Shown here piece after piece: positions 37,211 through 46,438 of a stretch of 64,000 bases of DNA. The DNA comes from CADCWK01 sp965218235 (GTDB lineage Bacteria; Chloroflexota; Chloroflexia; Thermomicrobiales; UBA6265). Each line of letters begins with the position of its first letter. Within the stretch, counting starts at the first letter, position 1. The stretch is taken from NCBI GenBank assembly GCA_965218235.1, contig OZ244596.1, forward strand, positions 2,170,001 to 2,234,000, read 5' to 3'. The notes beneath the pieces are model-generated. The model did not search any database, had not been told where the DNA came from, and saw only the letters and a list, made by a program, of their open reading frames with translations. The translations under genes were made by a program, and so were the position numbers.

Positions 37211-37239
37211 TTGACAGGGCTGGTTCTGGTCAGTAGTCT
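37211..37239 (+). promoter_or_regulatory. Promoter of the tRNA-tuf operon
   Basis: A perfect -35 TTGACA (37211-37216) is followed after 17 nt by TAGTCT (37234-37239). The first tRNA begins 24 nt after the -10 box. Confidence 0.7.
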
Positions 37240-37262
37240 TACCCGCGGTCTGCAAGCCCATC

Positions 37263-37335
37263 GCCGACGTAGCTCAATCGGCAGAGCAGCTGTTTTGTAA
37301 ACAGCAGGTTGCGGGTTCGACTCCCACCGTCGGCT
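37263..37335 (+). tRNA. tRNA-Thr (TGT)
   Basis: Full cloverleaf: acceptor GCCGACG/CGTCGGC, D arm AGCTC...GAGC, anticodon stem GCTGT/ACAGC with loop TTTGTAA (anticodon TGT), and T arm GCGGG-TTCGACT-CCCAC with one mismatch. CCA is not encoded. Confidence 0.95.
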
Positions 37336-37383
37336 CCCGAGAGGTGAGCCACGATGGGGCGGGTAGACGGCCGGTGGTGGCGA

Positions 37384-37464
37384 GGGCAGTTGCTAGAGTG
37401 GACAATTAGGCCTGACTGTAAATCAGGTGCGTGAGCTTCGGTGGTTCGAATCCGCCACTGCCCA
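37384..37464 (+). tRNA. tRNA-Tyr (GTA)
   Basis: Acceptor GGGCAGT/ACTGCCC; anticodon stem CCTGA/TCAGG with loop CTGTAAA (anticodon GTA); T arm GGTGG-TTCGAAT-CCGCC. A variable arm of about 13 nt fits a bacterial type II tRNA-Tyr. CCA is not encoded. Confidence 0.93.
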
Positions 37465-37503
37465 CCCTCGGACCGGTACGGCCAGAGAGACAACTCAAGA
37501 CGG

Positions 37504-37576
<73 letters not shown>

Positions 37577-37694
37577 CCAGCGAGGTCCGCCTCCAGAGAG
37601 GCTCCGCAGGGGGCCTCTTTTGCCGTGCGATCGTTTGGAGTGTCAGACGCATCATTACCCCCAACGCTCCAGCAGCGGCGGGAAGGAGTCACCA

Positions 37695-38894
<1,200 letters not shown>

Positions 38895-38993
38895 CCCTCC
38901 GGGGCTGGCTGGCTCGTGCGTGTAGCGGGTCAGCCGCCTCCTGAGGCGCCGACCGGGACTGGCCGGTGGGTGCCCGTCTAGCAGCCCATGGTG

Positions 38994-38999
38994 TACACT
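38994..38999 (+). promoter_or_regulatory. Possible -10 box upstream of tRNA-Trp
   Basis: TACACT lies 32 nt before tRNA-Trp in the 137-nt tuf-tRNA gap. No good -35 is present. A CGCCTC-CT-GAGGCG hairpin (38936-38949) lies upstream and could end the tuf transcript, but has no T-run. Confidence 0.3.
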
Positions 39000-39031
39000 C
39001 GACGCGTCTGATCGCGTGATGCACAGGACCT

Positions 39032-39104
<73 letters not shown>

Positions 39105-39136
39105 CCCAAGGTACTCGTCGTGGAAGCATCCAGGGG

Positions 39137-39167
39137 ACGGGGCGGAGCCCAAGGGGCTTCGCCCCGT
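39137..39167. repeat. GC-rich hairpin between tRNA-Trp and secE
   Basis: ACGGGGCGGAGCCC can fold with GGGGCTTCGCCCCGT (a near-perfect stem with one G-T pair). It lacks a T-run and may mark tRNA processing or a weak terminator. A short ATCCAGGG occurs on both sides of it. Confidence 0.6.
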
Positions 39168-39278
39168 TCGTCTATACATCCAGGGCCGGTCGAACCCATC
39201 CGGGGACGCGCACGGTCGACGAGACCTGGACCAGGGCAATCGATACCAGATCGTACATCGTACATGGAAGGACGGGGC

Positions 39279-39683
39279 ATGAGCGCTCAGCGCCGGTCAT
39301 CGGCTTCGAACCGACGAACACGTGGTGCGAGCGGCCGCAAGTCGGCCGGCGCGTCGACGATCGAACCCACGGTGGAGTCGTCGCCGGCGCAGGCCGTCGC
39401 GGTTGCCGATCCGTCCGTCAAAGCCACGCCCACAAAGCAGTCGAAGCAGCCTCGGATGGCGCCCGACCGGTCGCGAGACCCGGGCAAGGCTCGTCGCAAT
39501 GAACGACTCGCCGGCGTGACGCGGTATCTGACCGATACCCGCGCCGAGCTCCGTCGGGTGACCTGGCCCGACCAGCTCACCCTGCGAAACCTGACGGTCG
39601 TCGTCATCGCGGTGTCGGCCCTCATGGGGCTCCTGCTTGGCGGGATCGATTTCATCCTGCTCAAGATCTTCGAGGCGCTCTAG
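39279..39683 (+). CDS. secE: Preprotein translocase subunit SecE
   Basis: This is the small essential SecYEG subunit. Residues 1-75 are a hydrophilic Ser/Arg/Pro-rich tail; then the conserved amphipathic region RYLTDTRAELRRVTWPDQLTLRN leads to a single membrane helix (VVVIAVSALMGLLLGGIDFIL). The ATG at 39279 is preferred over one at 39264, because GGAAGGA then sits at the proper distance. 134 residues, long for a one-helix SecE because of the tail. Followed by nusG as usual. Confidence 0.95.
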   Translation: MSAQRRSSASNRRTRGASGRKSAGASTIEPTVESSPAQAVAVADPSVKATPTKQSKQPRMAPDRSRDPGKARRNERLAGVTRYLTDTRAELRRVTWPDQLTLRNLTVVVIAVSALMGLLLGGIDFILLKIFEAL

Positions 39684-39731
39684 GCCCATGACTCATCGTC
39701 CGTCCCAACACCGAGCAGAGGAGGTAAGCCC

Positions 39732-40331
39732 ATGGGGCGCCCATCGCTGAGAGACCGCCTCGCCGCGCGCCGTGCCGCCGAGGCTGGTCTGCCTCCGGCA
39801 TCCGAAGGCAGCTGGTTCGCGCTGCATACCTATTCGGGCTACGAGAACAAGGTCAAGAAGACGATCGAGAGCCGAGTCGACGCGCTGGACCTCGCCGACC
39901 GGGTGTTCGAGATCCTCGTCCCGACCCAGAAGGAAAAAGAGAAGGACCGCGAGGGAAAGCTCAAGGAAGTCGACCGCAAGGTCTTTCCGGGCTATGTCCT
40001 CGTCCGCATGCTGATGGACGACGACGCCTGGTACACGCTCCGCAATACGCCGGGCGTGACGGGCTTCGTCAGTATCAACAACCGGCCGATCGCGCTCGGT
40101 AGCGAGGAAGTCCAGAACATCATCACTGGTCTGACCGCGCAGCCACCCAAGCTCAAGGCCACGTTCTCGGTCGGCGACACTGTCCAGATCACCGACGGCC
40201 CATTCGCCGATTTCCGGGGCGAGGTCGACGAGGTCAATGACGAGAAGGAGAAGGTACGGGTGCTCGTGTCCTTCTTCGGCCGCGATGTCCCGGTCGAGCT
40301 CGATTTCTTTCAGGTCGAAACCGGGTCCTAA
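39732..40331 (+). CDS. nusG: Transcription termination/antitermination factor NusG
   Basis: NusG binds RNA polymerase and couples it to Rho or ribosomes. It has the NGN domain (SEGSWFALHTYSGYENKVKKTIE, VFPGYVLVRMLMDD, YTLRNTPGVTGFVS) and a C-terminal KOW domain (GDTVQITDGPFADFRGEVDEVN). An excellent GAGGAGGTAA site precedes the ATG at 39732. 199 residues; the first 25 are a basic extension. Confidence 0.98.
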   Translation: MGRPSLRDRLAARRAAEAGLPPASEGSWFALHTYSGYENKVKKTIESRVDALDLADRVFEILVPTQKEKEKDREGKLKEVDRKVFPGYVLVRMLMDDDAWYTLRNTPGVTGFVSINNRPIALGSEEVQNIITGLTAQPPKLKATFSVGDTVQITDGPFADFRGEVDEVNDEKEKVRVLVSFFGRDVPVELDFFQVETGS

Positions 40332-40447
40332 CCTCCGTCGTGGTATCATGGTTCGTCGAAACCGGCTCCCGGGTTTGCGGCCCGGGGGCCGTTCTGCGTT
40401 CATGTCGCCGGAACGATGGGCGACATGCTTCTGGAAGTGGAGAGAGC

Positions 40448-40870
40448 ATGGCAAAGCGGGTACGCGCCTACGTCAAGTTGCAGATTCCGGCTGGCAAGGC
40501 TACCCCGGCGCCGCCGATCGGCCCGGCCCTCGGTCAGCATGGTGTCGCGATCATGAACTTCGTCAAGGAATACAACGAGCGGACGGCCGCCCAGGCGGGG
40601 CAGATCATTCCGGTGGTCATTACGGTGTATGAGGACCGGTCGTTCTCGTTCGTCACCAAAACCCCGCCGGCCGCCGATCTCCTGCGCCGTGCCGCCGGAA
40701 TCGAGAAGGGTTCCAACAACCCGCGGACGACCAAGGTCGCGCAGATCACCGCCGACCAGATCCGCGAGATCGCGGAGATCAAGATGAAGGACCTCAACGC
40801 CGTCAACCTCGACGGCGCCGTCCTGCAGATCGAAGGCACTGCCCGCAGCATGGGTATCGAAGTCGCCTAG
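40448..40870 (+). CDS. rplK: 50S ribosomal protein L11
   Basis: L11 forms the GTPase-associated centre with 23S rRNA. It begins MAKRVRAYVKLQIPAGKATPAPPIGPALGQHGV, the invariant N-terminal proline-rich loop, and ends with the RNA-binding domain (KMKDLNAVNLDGAVLQIEGTARSMGIEV). 140 residues. 116 nt after nusG in the conserved secE-nusG-rplKAJL order. Confidence 0.99.
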   Translation: MAKRVRAYVKLQIPAGKATPAPPIGPALGQHGVAIMNFVKEYNERTAAQAGQIIPVVITVYEDRSFSFVTKTPPAADLLRRAAGIEKGSNNPRTTKVAQITADQIREIAEIKMKDLNAVNLDGAVLQIEGTARSMGIEVA

Positions 40871-40956
40871 GCGAGGTCCGGATGCGTACCCGGTAGTCGT
40901 CATTATTGCGGTGGAAGGGACCTGTGTCCCGCCAGACCACAAGGAGTCATGCAGCT

Positions 40957-41679
40957 ATGGTTCGACACGGCAAGAAGTTCTCCGACGCGGAGAAGAAGGT
41001 TGAAGCCGGCCGGCTCTACTCGCCCGATGAGGGACTGGCTCTGGTAAAGGACGTCGCCTACGCCAATTTCGACGAGACCGTCGAGGCCCACTTCCGCCTC
41101 GGCATCGATCCGCGCCAGGCCGACCAGAACGTCCGGACGACCGCCATCCTTCCGCATGGGACGGGCAAGGTCGTCCGGGTCCTGGTCTTCGCATCCGGTG
41201 AGGCCGAGCGCGTGGCGCTCGAGGCCGGCGCCGACTACGCGGGTAGCGACGAGCTGGTAACCCAGATCCAGGGTGGCTGGCTGGAGTTCGACGCCACGAT
41301 CGCCATGGCGGACCAGATGGGCAAGGTTGGTGGCCTCGGCCGAATCCTCGGTCGGCGCGGCCTCATGCCGAACCCACGCTCGGGGACGGTCGTCCGCACC
41401 CCAGGCGATCTCGCCGGGGTGATCCGCGAGCTCAAGGGTGGCCGGATCGAGTTCCGGAACGACCGGACCGGAATCGTCCACATGCCGATCGGCCGCAAGA
41501 GCTTCAGCGACGAGCAATTGCGCGACAATCTGTACGCCGTCGTCGACGCGGTCAACCGGGCGAAGCCGGCTGGCACCAAGGGCATCTACTGCCGTACACT
41601 CACCGTTGCTACGACGATGAGTCCCGGTGTGGCCCTCGATGTCAACGTCGCGTTCGCGAGCGCGACGAACGCCAACTAG
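40957..41679 (+). CDS. rplA: 50S ribosomal protein L1
   Basis: L1 forms the L1 stalk and often represses its own operon by binding the mRNA leader. The sequence MVRHGKKFSDAEKKVEAG starts the protein; GRILGRRGLMPNPRSGTV and the C-terminal GTKGIYCRTLTVATTMSPGVALDV are family signatures. AAGGAG lies 10 nt before the ATG at 40957. 240 residues. Confidence 0.98.
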   Translation: MVRHGKKFSDAEKKVEAGRLYSPDEGLALVKDVAYANFDETVEAHFRLGIDPRQADQNVRTTAILPHGTGKVVRVLVFASGEAERVALEAGADYAGSDELVTQIQGGWLEFDATIAMADQMGKVGGLGRILGRRGLMPNPRSGTVVRTPGDLAGVIRELKGGRIEFRNDRTGIVHMPIGRKSFSDEQLRDNLYAVVDAVNRAKPAGTKGIYCRTLTVATTMSPGVALDVNVAFASATNAN

Positions 41680-41847
41680 ACCGGGCCATCGCGAGCAACG
41701 ATTCCTGACCGGCCGCTGCGAGGACTTCGCCGAACCGCAATCGAATAGCCGCTCTCCGGCCCCAGACCGTCGGTGTCCCAGCAAAACGGGGACGTAAACC
41801 CGACCGAGGCTCAGGATCGTTGCCGATCGACACCATGTGTCTTCGCA

Positions 41848-41884
41848 TCGCGCCCTGCGCCACTTCAGGTGAGCCAGGGCGCGA
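41848..41884 (+). promoter_or_regulatory. Candidate L10 (rplJ) leader hairpin
   Basis: In the 271-nt rplA-rplJ gap, TCGCGCCCTG (41848-41857) and CAGGGCGCGA (41875-41884) form a perfect 10-bp stem around CGCCACTTCAGGTGAGC. Position and form fit the autoregulatory leader bound by the L10-L12 complex; I have not compared it with the covariance model. The rest of the gap shows no gene. Confidence 0.55.
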
Positions 41885-41950
41885 TTGCCTTTCCCGTGAC
41901 CCATCGCTCCTGTCGGACGGATCCATCTCTTCGGAAAGGAGGTAACGCAT

Positions 41951-42502
41951 TTGCCAACTCAAGCAAAGGCACTCGTCATCGACGAGCTGAGCGAACAGCT
42001 TGGTCGCTCTCAACTCACGATCGTCACCGACTATCGCGGACTCGGGGTCGCTGATCTTCAGGCGTTCCGGTCGACCCTTCGACCGCTTGACGCTGAGTTC
42101 CGCGTCGCCAAGAACACCCTGGTTCGGATCTCGGCCAACAAGGTGGGTATCGAAGGTCTGGATTCGATTCTCGAGGGTCCGACCGCGCTCGTCATGGCCT
42201 ACGGCGACGTCGTCGGGGCCGCCAAGGCGGTCTCGGACTTTGTTCGCACGTCACGCATCCTGACCGTCAAGGGCGCGTCCCTCGGTACTACCGCGATCAG
42301 CATCGAGGACGTCGAAGCGCTGGCTTCGCTCCCGCCGGTCGAAGAGCTCCGCGGCAAGCTGGTCGGTCTTCTGGCCTCGCCGCTGTCGCGGACGGTGGGT
42401 GTCCTCAGCGGCCCGTCCCGCTCGCTGGCCTACGTGCTCCAGGCTCGTGCCGACGCCCTCGGTGGCGCCGGCTCCGACAGCGACGACATCGCCGCCGACT
42501 AG
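41951..42502 (+). CDS. rplJ: 50S ribosomal protein L10
   Basis: L10 anchors L7/L12 dimers to the ribosome. It has the RNA-binding globular domain (YRGLGVADLQAFRSTLRPLDAEFRVAKNTL) and the C-terminal L12-binding helix (LVGLLASPLSRTVGVLSGPSRSLAYVLQARADAL). The start is TTG at 41951 after a near-perfect AAAGGAGGTAA; no closer ATG exists. 183 residues. Confidence 0.97.
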   Translation: MPTQAKALVIDELSEQLGRSQLTIVTDYRGLGVADLQAFRSTLRPLDAEFRVAKNTLVRISANKVGIEGLDSILEGPTALVMAYGDVVGAAKAVSDFVRTSRILTVKGASLGTTAISIEDVEALASLPPVEELRGKLVGLLASPLSRTVGVLSGPSRSLAYVLQARADALGGAGSDSDDIAAD

Positions 42503-42607
42503 GACCAACATCCCAGTGGTTCGGTGCGAAGCACCGGCCCCGCTCGACCCGTCGTCCGATACGATCCGGTGCCAGCGCATGGTCGCGGCACCGTCAAGGA
42601 GAATCCC

Positions 42608-42991
42608 GTGGCCGATACCAACACCCTGATCGAGCAGCTCGAGTCGATGACCGTCCTGCAGATCAATGACCTCGTCAAGTCGCTCGAAGAGCGATGGGGC
42701 GTCAGCGCCGCCGCGCCGGTCGCCGTCGGTGGTGGCGCCGTCGCCGGCGGTGGCGCCGCTGCCCCGGTCGAGGAAGAGAAGACCGAGTTCGATGTGGTGC
42801 TAACGGAGATCGGCGCCAACAAGATCCAGGTCATCAAGGCCGTCCGCGAGCTGACGAGCCTCGGCCTCAAGGAGGCCAAGGATCTGGTCGAGGGCGCCCC
42901 GAAGAATGTCCGCGAGGGCGTGACCAAGGAAGAGGCGGAGGCCGCCCGGACCAAGCTCCAGGAGGCTGGCGCCAAGGCCGACGTCAAGTAG
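42608..42991 (+). CDS. rplL: 50S ribosomal protein L7/L12
   Basis: This is the stalk protein that recruits translation factors. It has the N-terminal dimerisation domain (ADTNTLIEQLESMTVLQINDLVKSLEERWGV), an Ala/Gly/Val-rich hinge (about residues 37-57), and the C-terminal domain (KTEFDVVLTEIGANKIQVIKAVRELTSLGLKEAKDLVEGAPKNV). The start is GTG after AAGGAG. 127 residues. A strong terminator follows, and rpoBC is not adjacent. Confidence 0.98.
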   Translation: MADTNTLIEQLESMTVLQINDLVKSLEERWGVSAAAPVAVGGGAVAGGGAAAPVEEEKTEFDVVLTEIGANKIQVIKAVRELTSLGLKEAKDLVEGAPKNVREGVTKEEAEAARTKLQEAGAKADVK

Positions 42992-43012
42992 GATCAGCTA
43001 GTCATCGAGTCA

Positions 43013-43050
43013 TCCCCAGTGCAGGTCGCCTGCACTGGGGATTTCGTTTC
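43013..43050 (+). terminator. Rho-independent terminator after rplL
   Basis: A perfect 14-bp stem (43013-43026 with 43030-43043) with a 3-nt TCG loop is followed by TTCGTTTC. It ends the ribosomal protein transcript. Confidence 0.85.
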
Positions 43051-43116
43051 CAGAAAGTGGTCCGATACCACGATCCGGTCCGTGGAACGGCTGCCGGACA
43101 GCCGGAAAGGGCGTGC

Positions 43117-43122
43117 TATAAT
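43117..43122 (+). promoter_or_regulatory. -10 box of the tRNA-Pro promoter
   Basis: A perfect TATAAT ends 9 nt before tRNA-Pro. The -35 region (CCGGAC around 43094) is a poor match. Confidence 0.65.
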
Positions 43123-43131
43123 CGGGCACTG

Positions 43132-43208
43132 CGGGGTGTGGCGCAGTCCGGTAGCGCACTAGTCTGGGGGACTAGTGGTCGGAGGTTCAAATCCTCTCAC
43201 CCCGACCA
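43132..43208 (+). tRNA. tRNA-Pro (GGG)
   Basis: Acceptor CGGGGTG/CACCCCG with A discriminator and an encoded CCA (43206-43208); anticodon stem CTAGT/ACTAG with loop CTGGGGG (anticodon GGG); T arm GGAGG-TTCAAAT-CCTCT. It is the only tRNA of the window with encoded CCA. Confidence 0.94.
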
Positions 43209-43317
43209 AAGAACAAGGAGAGTGGGCGGCGGTGCCGCCGGGAAGCCGCGGCCAGAGGCGGTTGGCGGCCGGGTCCATCGGGACGCCCCGATGGAGCGGC
43301 GTGGCGATGGTGAGACT

Positions 43318-43953
43318 ATGAGAAGTGCAACTCCGACGGTTGGCAAGCGGTACCGAATCATCATCGCGGACGACGAGTCGCTGATCCGGCTCGATCTGCG
43401 TGAGATGTTGACGCACCTTGGCTACGACGTCATCGCCGAGGCTGGCGACGGACGCAGTGCGCTTGATCTCGCCCGCAAACTCCAGCCAGACCTGATGATC
43501 ATGGACATCAAGATGCCGGATCTCGACGGGATCGCCGCGGCCGAGGAACTAACTCGTGAGCAGATCGCTCCGGTCGTCCTCCTTACGGCTTACAGTGACC
43601 AGGCCCTCGTTGAACGGGCCAAGGAGGCTGGTGTCGTCGGTTACGTCGTCAAGCCCTTCCGCGAGGCCGAACTCATGCCGGTCATCGAGCTTTCCCTGGC
43701 TCGCTTCGAGGAGTTCCAATCGCTGGAACGAGAGCTTGGCGACCTCAAGGAAGCGCTTGAGGCGCGCAAGCAGATCGAGCGCGCCAAGGGTGTCTTGATG
43801 GAGGTCTACGGGCTCAAGGAGTCCGAGGCCTTTCACCGGATCCGCAAGACCTCGATGGACGCCCGAAAGTCCATGCGCGAGGTGGCCGAGGCGATCCTGC
43901 TCACCCACGAGATGGACATACGGAGTGCCGCCGGCGGAGACGACGGGGCCTGA
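43318..43953 (+). CDS. Response regulator with ANTAR RNA-binding domain
   Basis: A 211-residue AmiR/PdtaR-type regulator. The receiver domain has the acidic pair D18-D19, phospho-acceptor D63 in LMIMDIKMPD, T90 and K112 (VVKPF). After a coiled-coil linker (130-145), residues about 145-196 are an ANTAR domain (EARKQIERAKGVLMEVYGLKESEAFHRIRKTSMD) that binds paired RNA hairpins to block termination. No histidine kinase is next to it. The ATG at 43318 is used; an in-frame ATG at 43291 has no better ribosome site. It lies 109 nt after tRNA-Pro. Confidence 0.93.
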   Translation: MRSATPTVGKRYRIIIADDESLIRLDLREMLTHLGYDVIAEAGDGRSALDLARKLQPDLMIMDIKMPDLDGIAAAEELTREQIAPVVLLTAYSDQALVERAKEAGVVGYVVKPFREAELMPVIELSLARFEEFQSLERELGDLKEALEARKQIERAKGVLMEVYGLKESEAFHRIRKTSMDARKSMREVAEAILLTHEMDIRSAAGGDDGA

Positions 43954-43984
43954 CGACTTCCCTGAACTGAGTTCCACATGACCC

Positions 43985-44013
43985 ACGCCGCCAGGAGCAT
44001 CTCCTGGCGGCGT
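43985..44013. terminator. Hairpin terminator between convergent genes
   Basis: ACGCCGCCAGGAG and CTCCTGGCGGCGT form a perfect 13-bp stem with a 3-nt CAT loop, followed on the plus strand by CTGTCCTTGTCTGT. It probably serves the response regulator, and possibly the cdaR end on the other strand. Confidence 0.75.
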
Positions 44014-44076
44014 CTGTCCTTGTCTGTCGATTGGCAAGGAGAACTGTCAGGACATCGGCGGTTGGTGCGGTCGATA

Positions 44077-45336
44077 TCAGACGACTGGGGTGGCGGCTGG
44101 AGTTGGGGCCGCTCCCTCGGTAATCGTGACGTCGACGGTCGATGGTGTCACCGTGTCCCATTCGACACCAGCCGGGACGACCACCGAGGGAGCCAGCGAG
44201 TAGGTTCCCGGAGCGAGACCGTCGACATCGACCGTGACGGTGATGGCGCCATTGACGAGAGCGGGCACCTGCGTGGACGACGCCGAGATCTCGATGCTGA
44301 CCTGAGCCGGGCTGGTGCTCGCGGCATACCCCGGGGCGAGCCCAGTCACCACGACTGGCAGGTTGGGCAGGGTCTGGTCGACGCTCTGCTGCTGGATCTG
44401 GACGATCACCGAAACAAGGCCGCTGGCCGGCTGGACCAACTGGACCCCAGCGGGAAGGTTGGCAATGCCGACGTCGGTCGAGATCGTCTCGGTCTCGCCG
44501 CTGATGTCGACGGGCTCGGTTTCCACGAAGGTCAGGTTCGCCAGGACGTCCGGTGGCCCCGCCAGCAGGACAGTCCTCGGAGTCGTCGTGGATGTCCGCT
44601 GCTCGTAACCCGCGGGCGGCGCTCCGACGACGTTCGCCAGGATAGTCACTTCCCGGCCGATCGACTGGACAGTGACCGTCGCGTCGACGCGCGACGGGTT
44701 GATCGTGACGTTCTGGATCGTGGAGTCGATTTCGCTGCCATCGTCGGTTACCGCGGAGACGGGGACCTGGGACGAGAACTCGCCGGTCTGGCCGCTGATG
44801 TCGACGTCGACCTGCGCCGCGACGATCGTATCCATTATGCTTCGCGGTCCGCTGACGGTGACTTCCGGTACCGAGAGACGCTGGCCCACGACCTGCCGGT
44901 CGGTCTGATCGACCGGGAGCGTCTGGACCTCGATCTGGAAGACCTTGCTGACCATCTCGTCGACCACGATCGAGGCGGTTGCGGGCGTGACATCGTAGTT
45001 CACGAAGCGGACGGCGTCGACCGGGACGATCGGGACGGTGTAGGTACCCGGCTGATCGATCCCTTCGAGGTCGAATGTCAATGCGAAGCTGCTGTTGGTG
45101 AGGTGGCCGATTGCCGACTCTGGACCCGAGGCTTTGACATCGGCCACTATCTGCGTGGTCGAAATGACGAGTCCGTCCGCGGGCACACCATTCGCGACAC
45201 GAACATTGGACTGGAACCGCGACTGGTCCGGGTCAGCCAGACTGGTGACCCAACCCCAGAGCAGGACGGCGAGGATTACCGACAGGACAATCCGGAGCAG
45301 TACGCTGCGGGTTGGCCGAAGCTGGGCGAGATTCAT
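44077..45336 (-). CDS. cdaR: YbbR-domain protein, likely CdaR regulator of diadenylate cyclase
   Basis: A 419-residue membrane-anchored protein. One N-terminal helix (about residues 12-33, LLRIVLSVILAVLLWGWVTSL) is followed by four YbbR-like extracytoplasmic repeats (VTVSGPRSIMDTIVAAQVDVDISG and TVLLAGPPDVLANLTFVETEPVDISG show the pattern) and an Ala/Pro-rich end. CdaR partners modulate CdaA, whose gene is directly upstream. The ATG at 45336 begins just before the membrane helix; an in-frame start at 45453 would overlap cdaA and add an unlikely Arg-rich tail. Confidence 0.9.
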   Translation of the reverse strand: MNLAQLRPTRSVLLRIVLSVILAVLLWGWVTSLADPDQSRFQSNVRVANGVPADGLVISTTQIVADVKASGPESAIGHLTNSSFALTFDLEGIDQPGTYTVPIVPVDAVRFVNYDVTPATASIVVDEMVSKVFQIEVQTLPVDQTDRQVVGQRLSVPEVTVSGPRSIMDTIVAAQVDVDISGQTGEFSSQVPVSAVTDDGSEIDSTIQNVTINPSRVDATVTVQSIGREVTILANVVGAPPAGYEQRTSTTTPRTVLLAGPPDVLANLTFVETEPVDISGETETISTDVGIANLPAGVQLVQPASGLVSVIVQIQQQSVDQTLPNLPVVVTGLAPGYAASTSPAQVSIEISASSTQVPALVNGAITVTVDVDGLAPGTYSLAPSVVVPAGVEWDTVTPSTVDVTITEGAAPTPAATPVV

Positions 45337-45385
45337 CGTGAGCCTGGCACTCTCGGGTCGACGGGTCCAACCGCTCGGTGGGACC

Positions 45386-46342
45386 TCACTGGATCGCCTT
45401 GCTGGCATCCGGATCCCGGCGAACCGGTGGCTTCGGCGTCCCGATCTTGACATCGGGGACGACTGCCGTCGGGCGGGACGAGGCCCGACTCGGATCGGAC
45501 AGGCGATGCTGGAGCATCTGCCCCCAGGATGAGGTCGTCGTCCGGTTCTGCGGCCGGTCGAGACGCAGGAGCGATCTCAGGACGCGCCGGAGCCGGTCCT
45601 GGTCCAGGTTCCGGATCAGCCGGCCATTGTGCGCGACCGACATCTGTCCGGTCTCCTCGGAGACGACGACGGCAAGGGCATCGGATTCCTCCGTGATCCC
45701 GATCGCGGCGCGGTGGCGGGTGCCGAGCTGGCCGGTTGCCGAGATGTTGTCGGTCAGCGGCAGGACCACGCTGGCGGCCACGATCCGGTCGCCCCGGACG
45801 AGGACAGCGGCGTCATGGAGCGGCGAGTTCGGAAAGAAGATCGTGATCAGCAACTGACGGGTGAGCTCGCCGTCAATCGGGACGCCACGGTCGGCGAAGT
45901 CCTGCAGTCCCGTCTCCCGCTCGATCACGACCAGCGCTCCGAATCGCTGGCGGCTGAGCTGCACGCCGGCCCGGACGATCTCGTCCACCATCCGGTCCAT
46001 GGCTTCGTGCGGGGTGGCGTTCTGGAACGGTGGCCTGAGCCACGATCCCGTGTGACCGAGCTGCTCGAGTGCGCGGCGGAGCTCCGGCTGGAAGATGATC
46101 GGGACCGCGACGATGAGGGCTGGCCAGAGTCGGGTCAGCAGCCAGTTGAAGGTCGTCAGTTGAAGCGTATTGGCGAGGAAGAAGACGAGCGCGGTGAGGA
46201 TGACGATGCCCCGGAGCAATTGCGTGGCGCGCGTTCCCTGAGCGACCCAGAGTAACCAGTAGATGATGATAGACACGACGGTGATGTCGAGCAGGGTCCG
46301 GAAATCTAGAAGGCGGGAGACGAGCCAACCCACATCAGGCAT
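45386..46342 (-). CDS. cdaA: Diadenylate cyclase (CdaA type) with DAA variant motif
   Basis: CdaA makes c-di-AMP from two ATP at the membrane. Three N-terminal membrane helices (about residues 18-85) precede the DAC domain. The RHR motif is intact (GTRHRAAIG, 207-215), but the usual DGA motif in SPLHDGAV reads SPLHDAAV (D177-A178-A179). The catalytic Asp is kept. After residue 265 there is a low-complexity tail of about 50 residues. 318 residues. It precedes cdaR by 49 nt and follows dnaC by 96 nt on the same strand. Confidence 0.95.
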   Translation of the reverse strand: MPDVGWLVSRLLDFRTLLDITVVSIIIYWLLWVAQGTRATQLLRGIVILTALVFFLANTLQLTTFNWLLTRLWPALIVAVPIIFQPELRRALEQLGHTGSWLRPPFQNATPHEAMDRMVDEIVRAGVQLSRQRFGALVVIERETGLQDFADRGVPIDGELTRQLLITIFFPNSPLHDAAVLVRGDRIVAASVVLPLTDNISATGQLGTRHRAAIGITEESDALAVVVSEETGQMSVAHNGRLIRNLDQDRLRRVLRSLLRLDRPQNRTTTSSWGQMLQHRLSDPSRASSRPTAVVPDVKIGTPKPPVRRDPDASKAIQ

Positions 46343-46438
46343 TCAACCACCGGGGCGAGAAACGGAACGTACGGCGCGTTCATTCTAGCACTCCCCATCT
46401 GGTGAACCTCTCGCGAAACGTTCATCCGACCGGGCTCT

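Noticed and set aside
37340..37383. A missing tRNA-Gly between the first tRNA-Thr and tRNA-Tyr or between tRNA-Tyr and the second tRNA-Thr
   Set aside because: The gaps (48 and 39 nt) are too short to hold a tRNA.
38936..38949. CGCCTC-CT-GAGGCG hairpin as the tuf terminator
   Set aside because: The stem is only 6 bp and there is no T-run; evidence is too weak for a separate terminator call.
45336..45453. Longer N-terminus for the YbbR/CdaR protein starting at 45453
   Set aside because: It would overlap cdaA by 68 nt and add an Arg/Pro-rich segment before the membrane helix; the ATG at 45336 fits the family.
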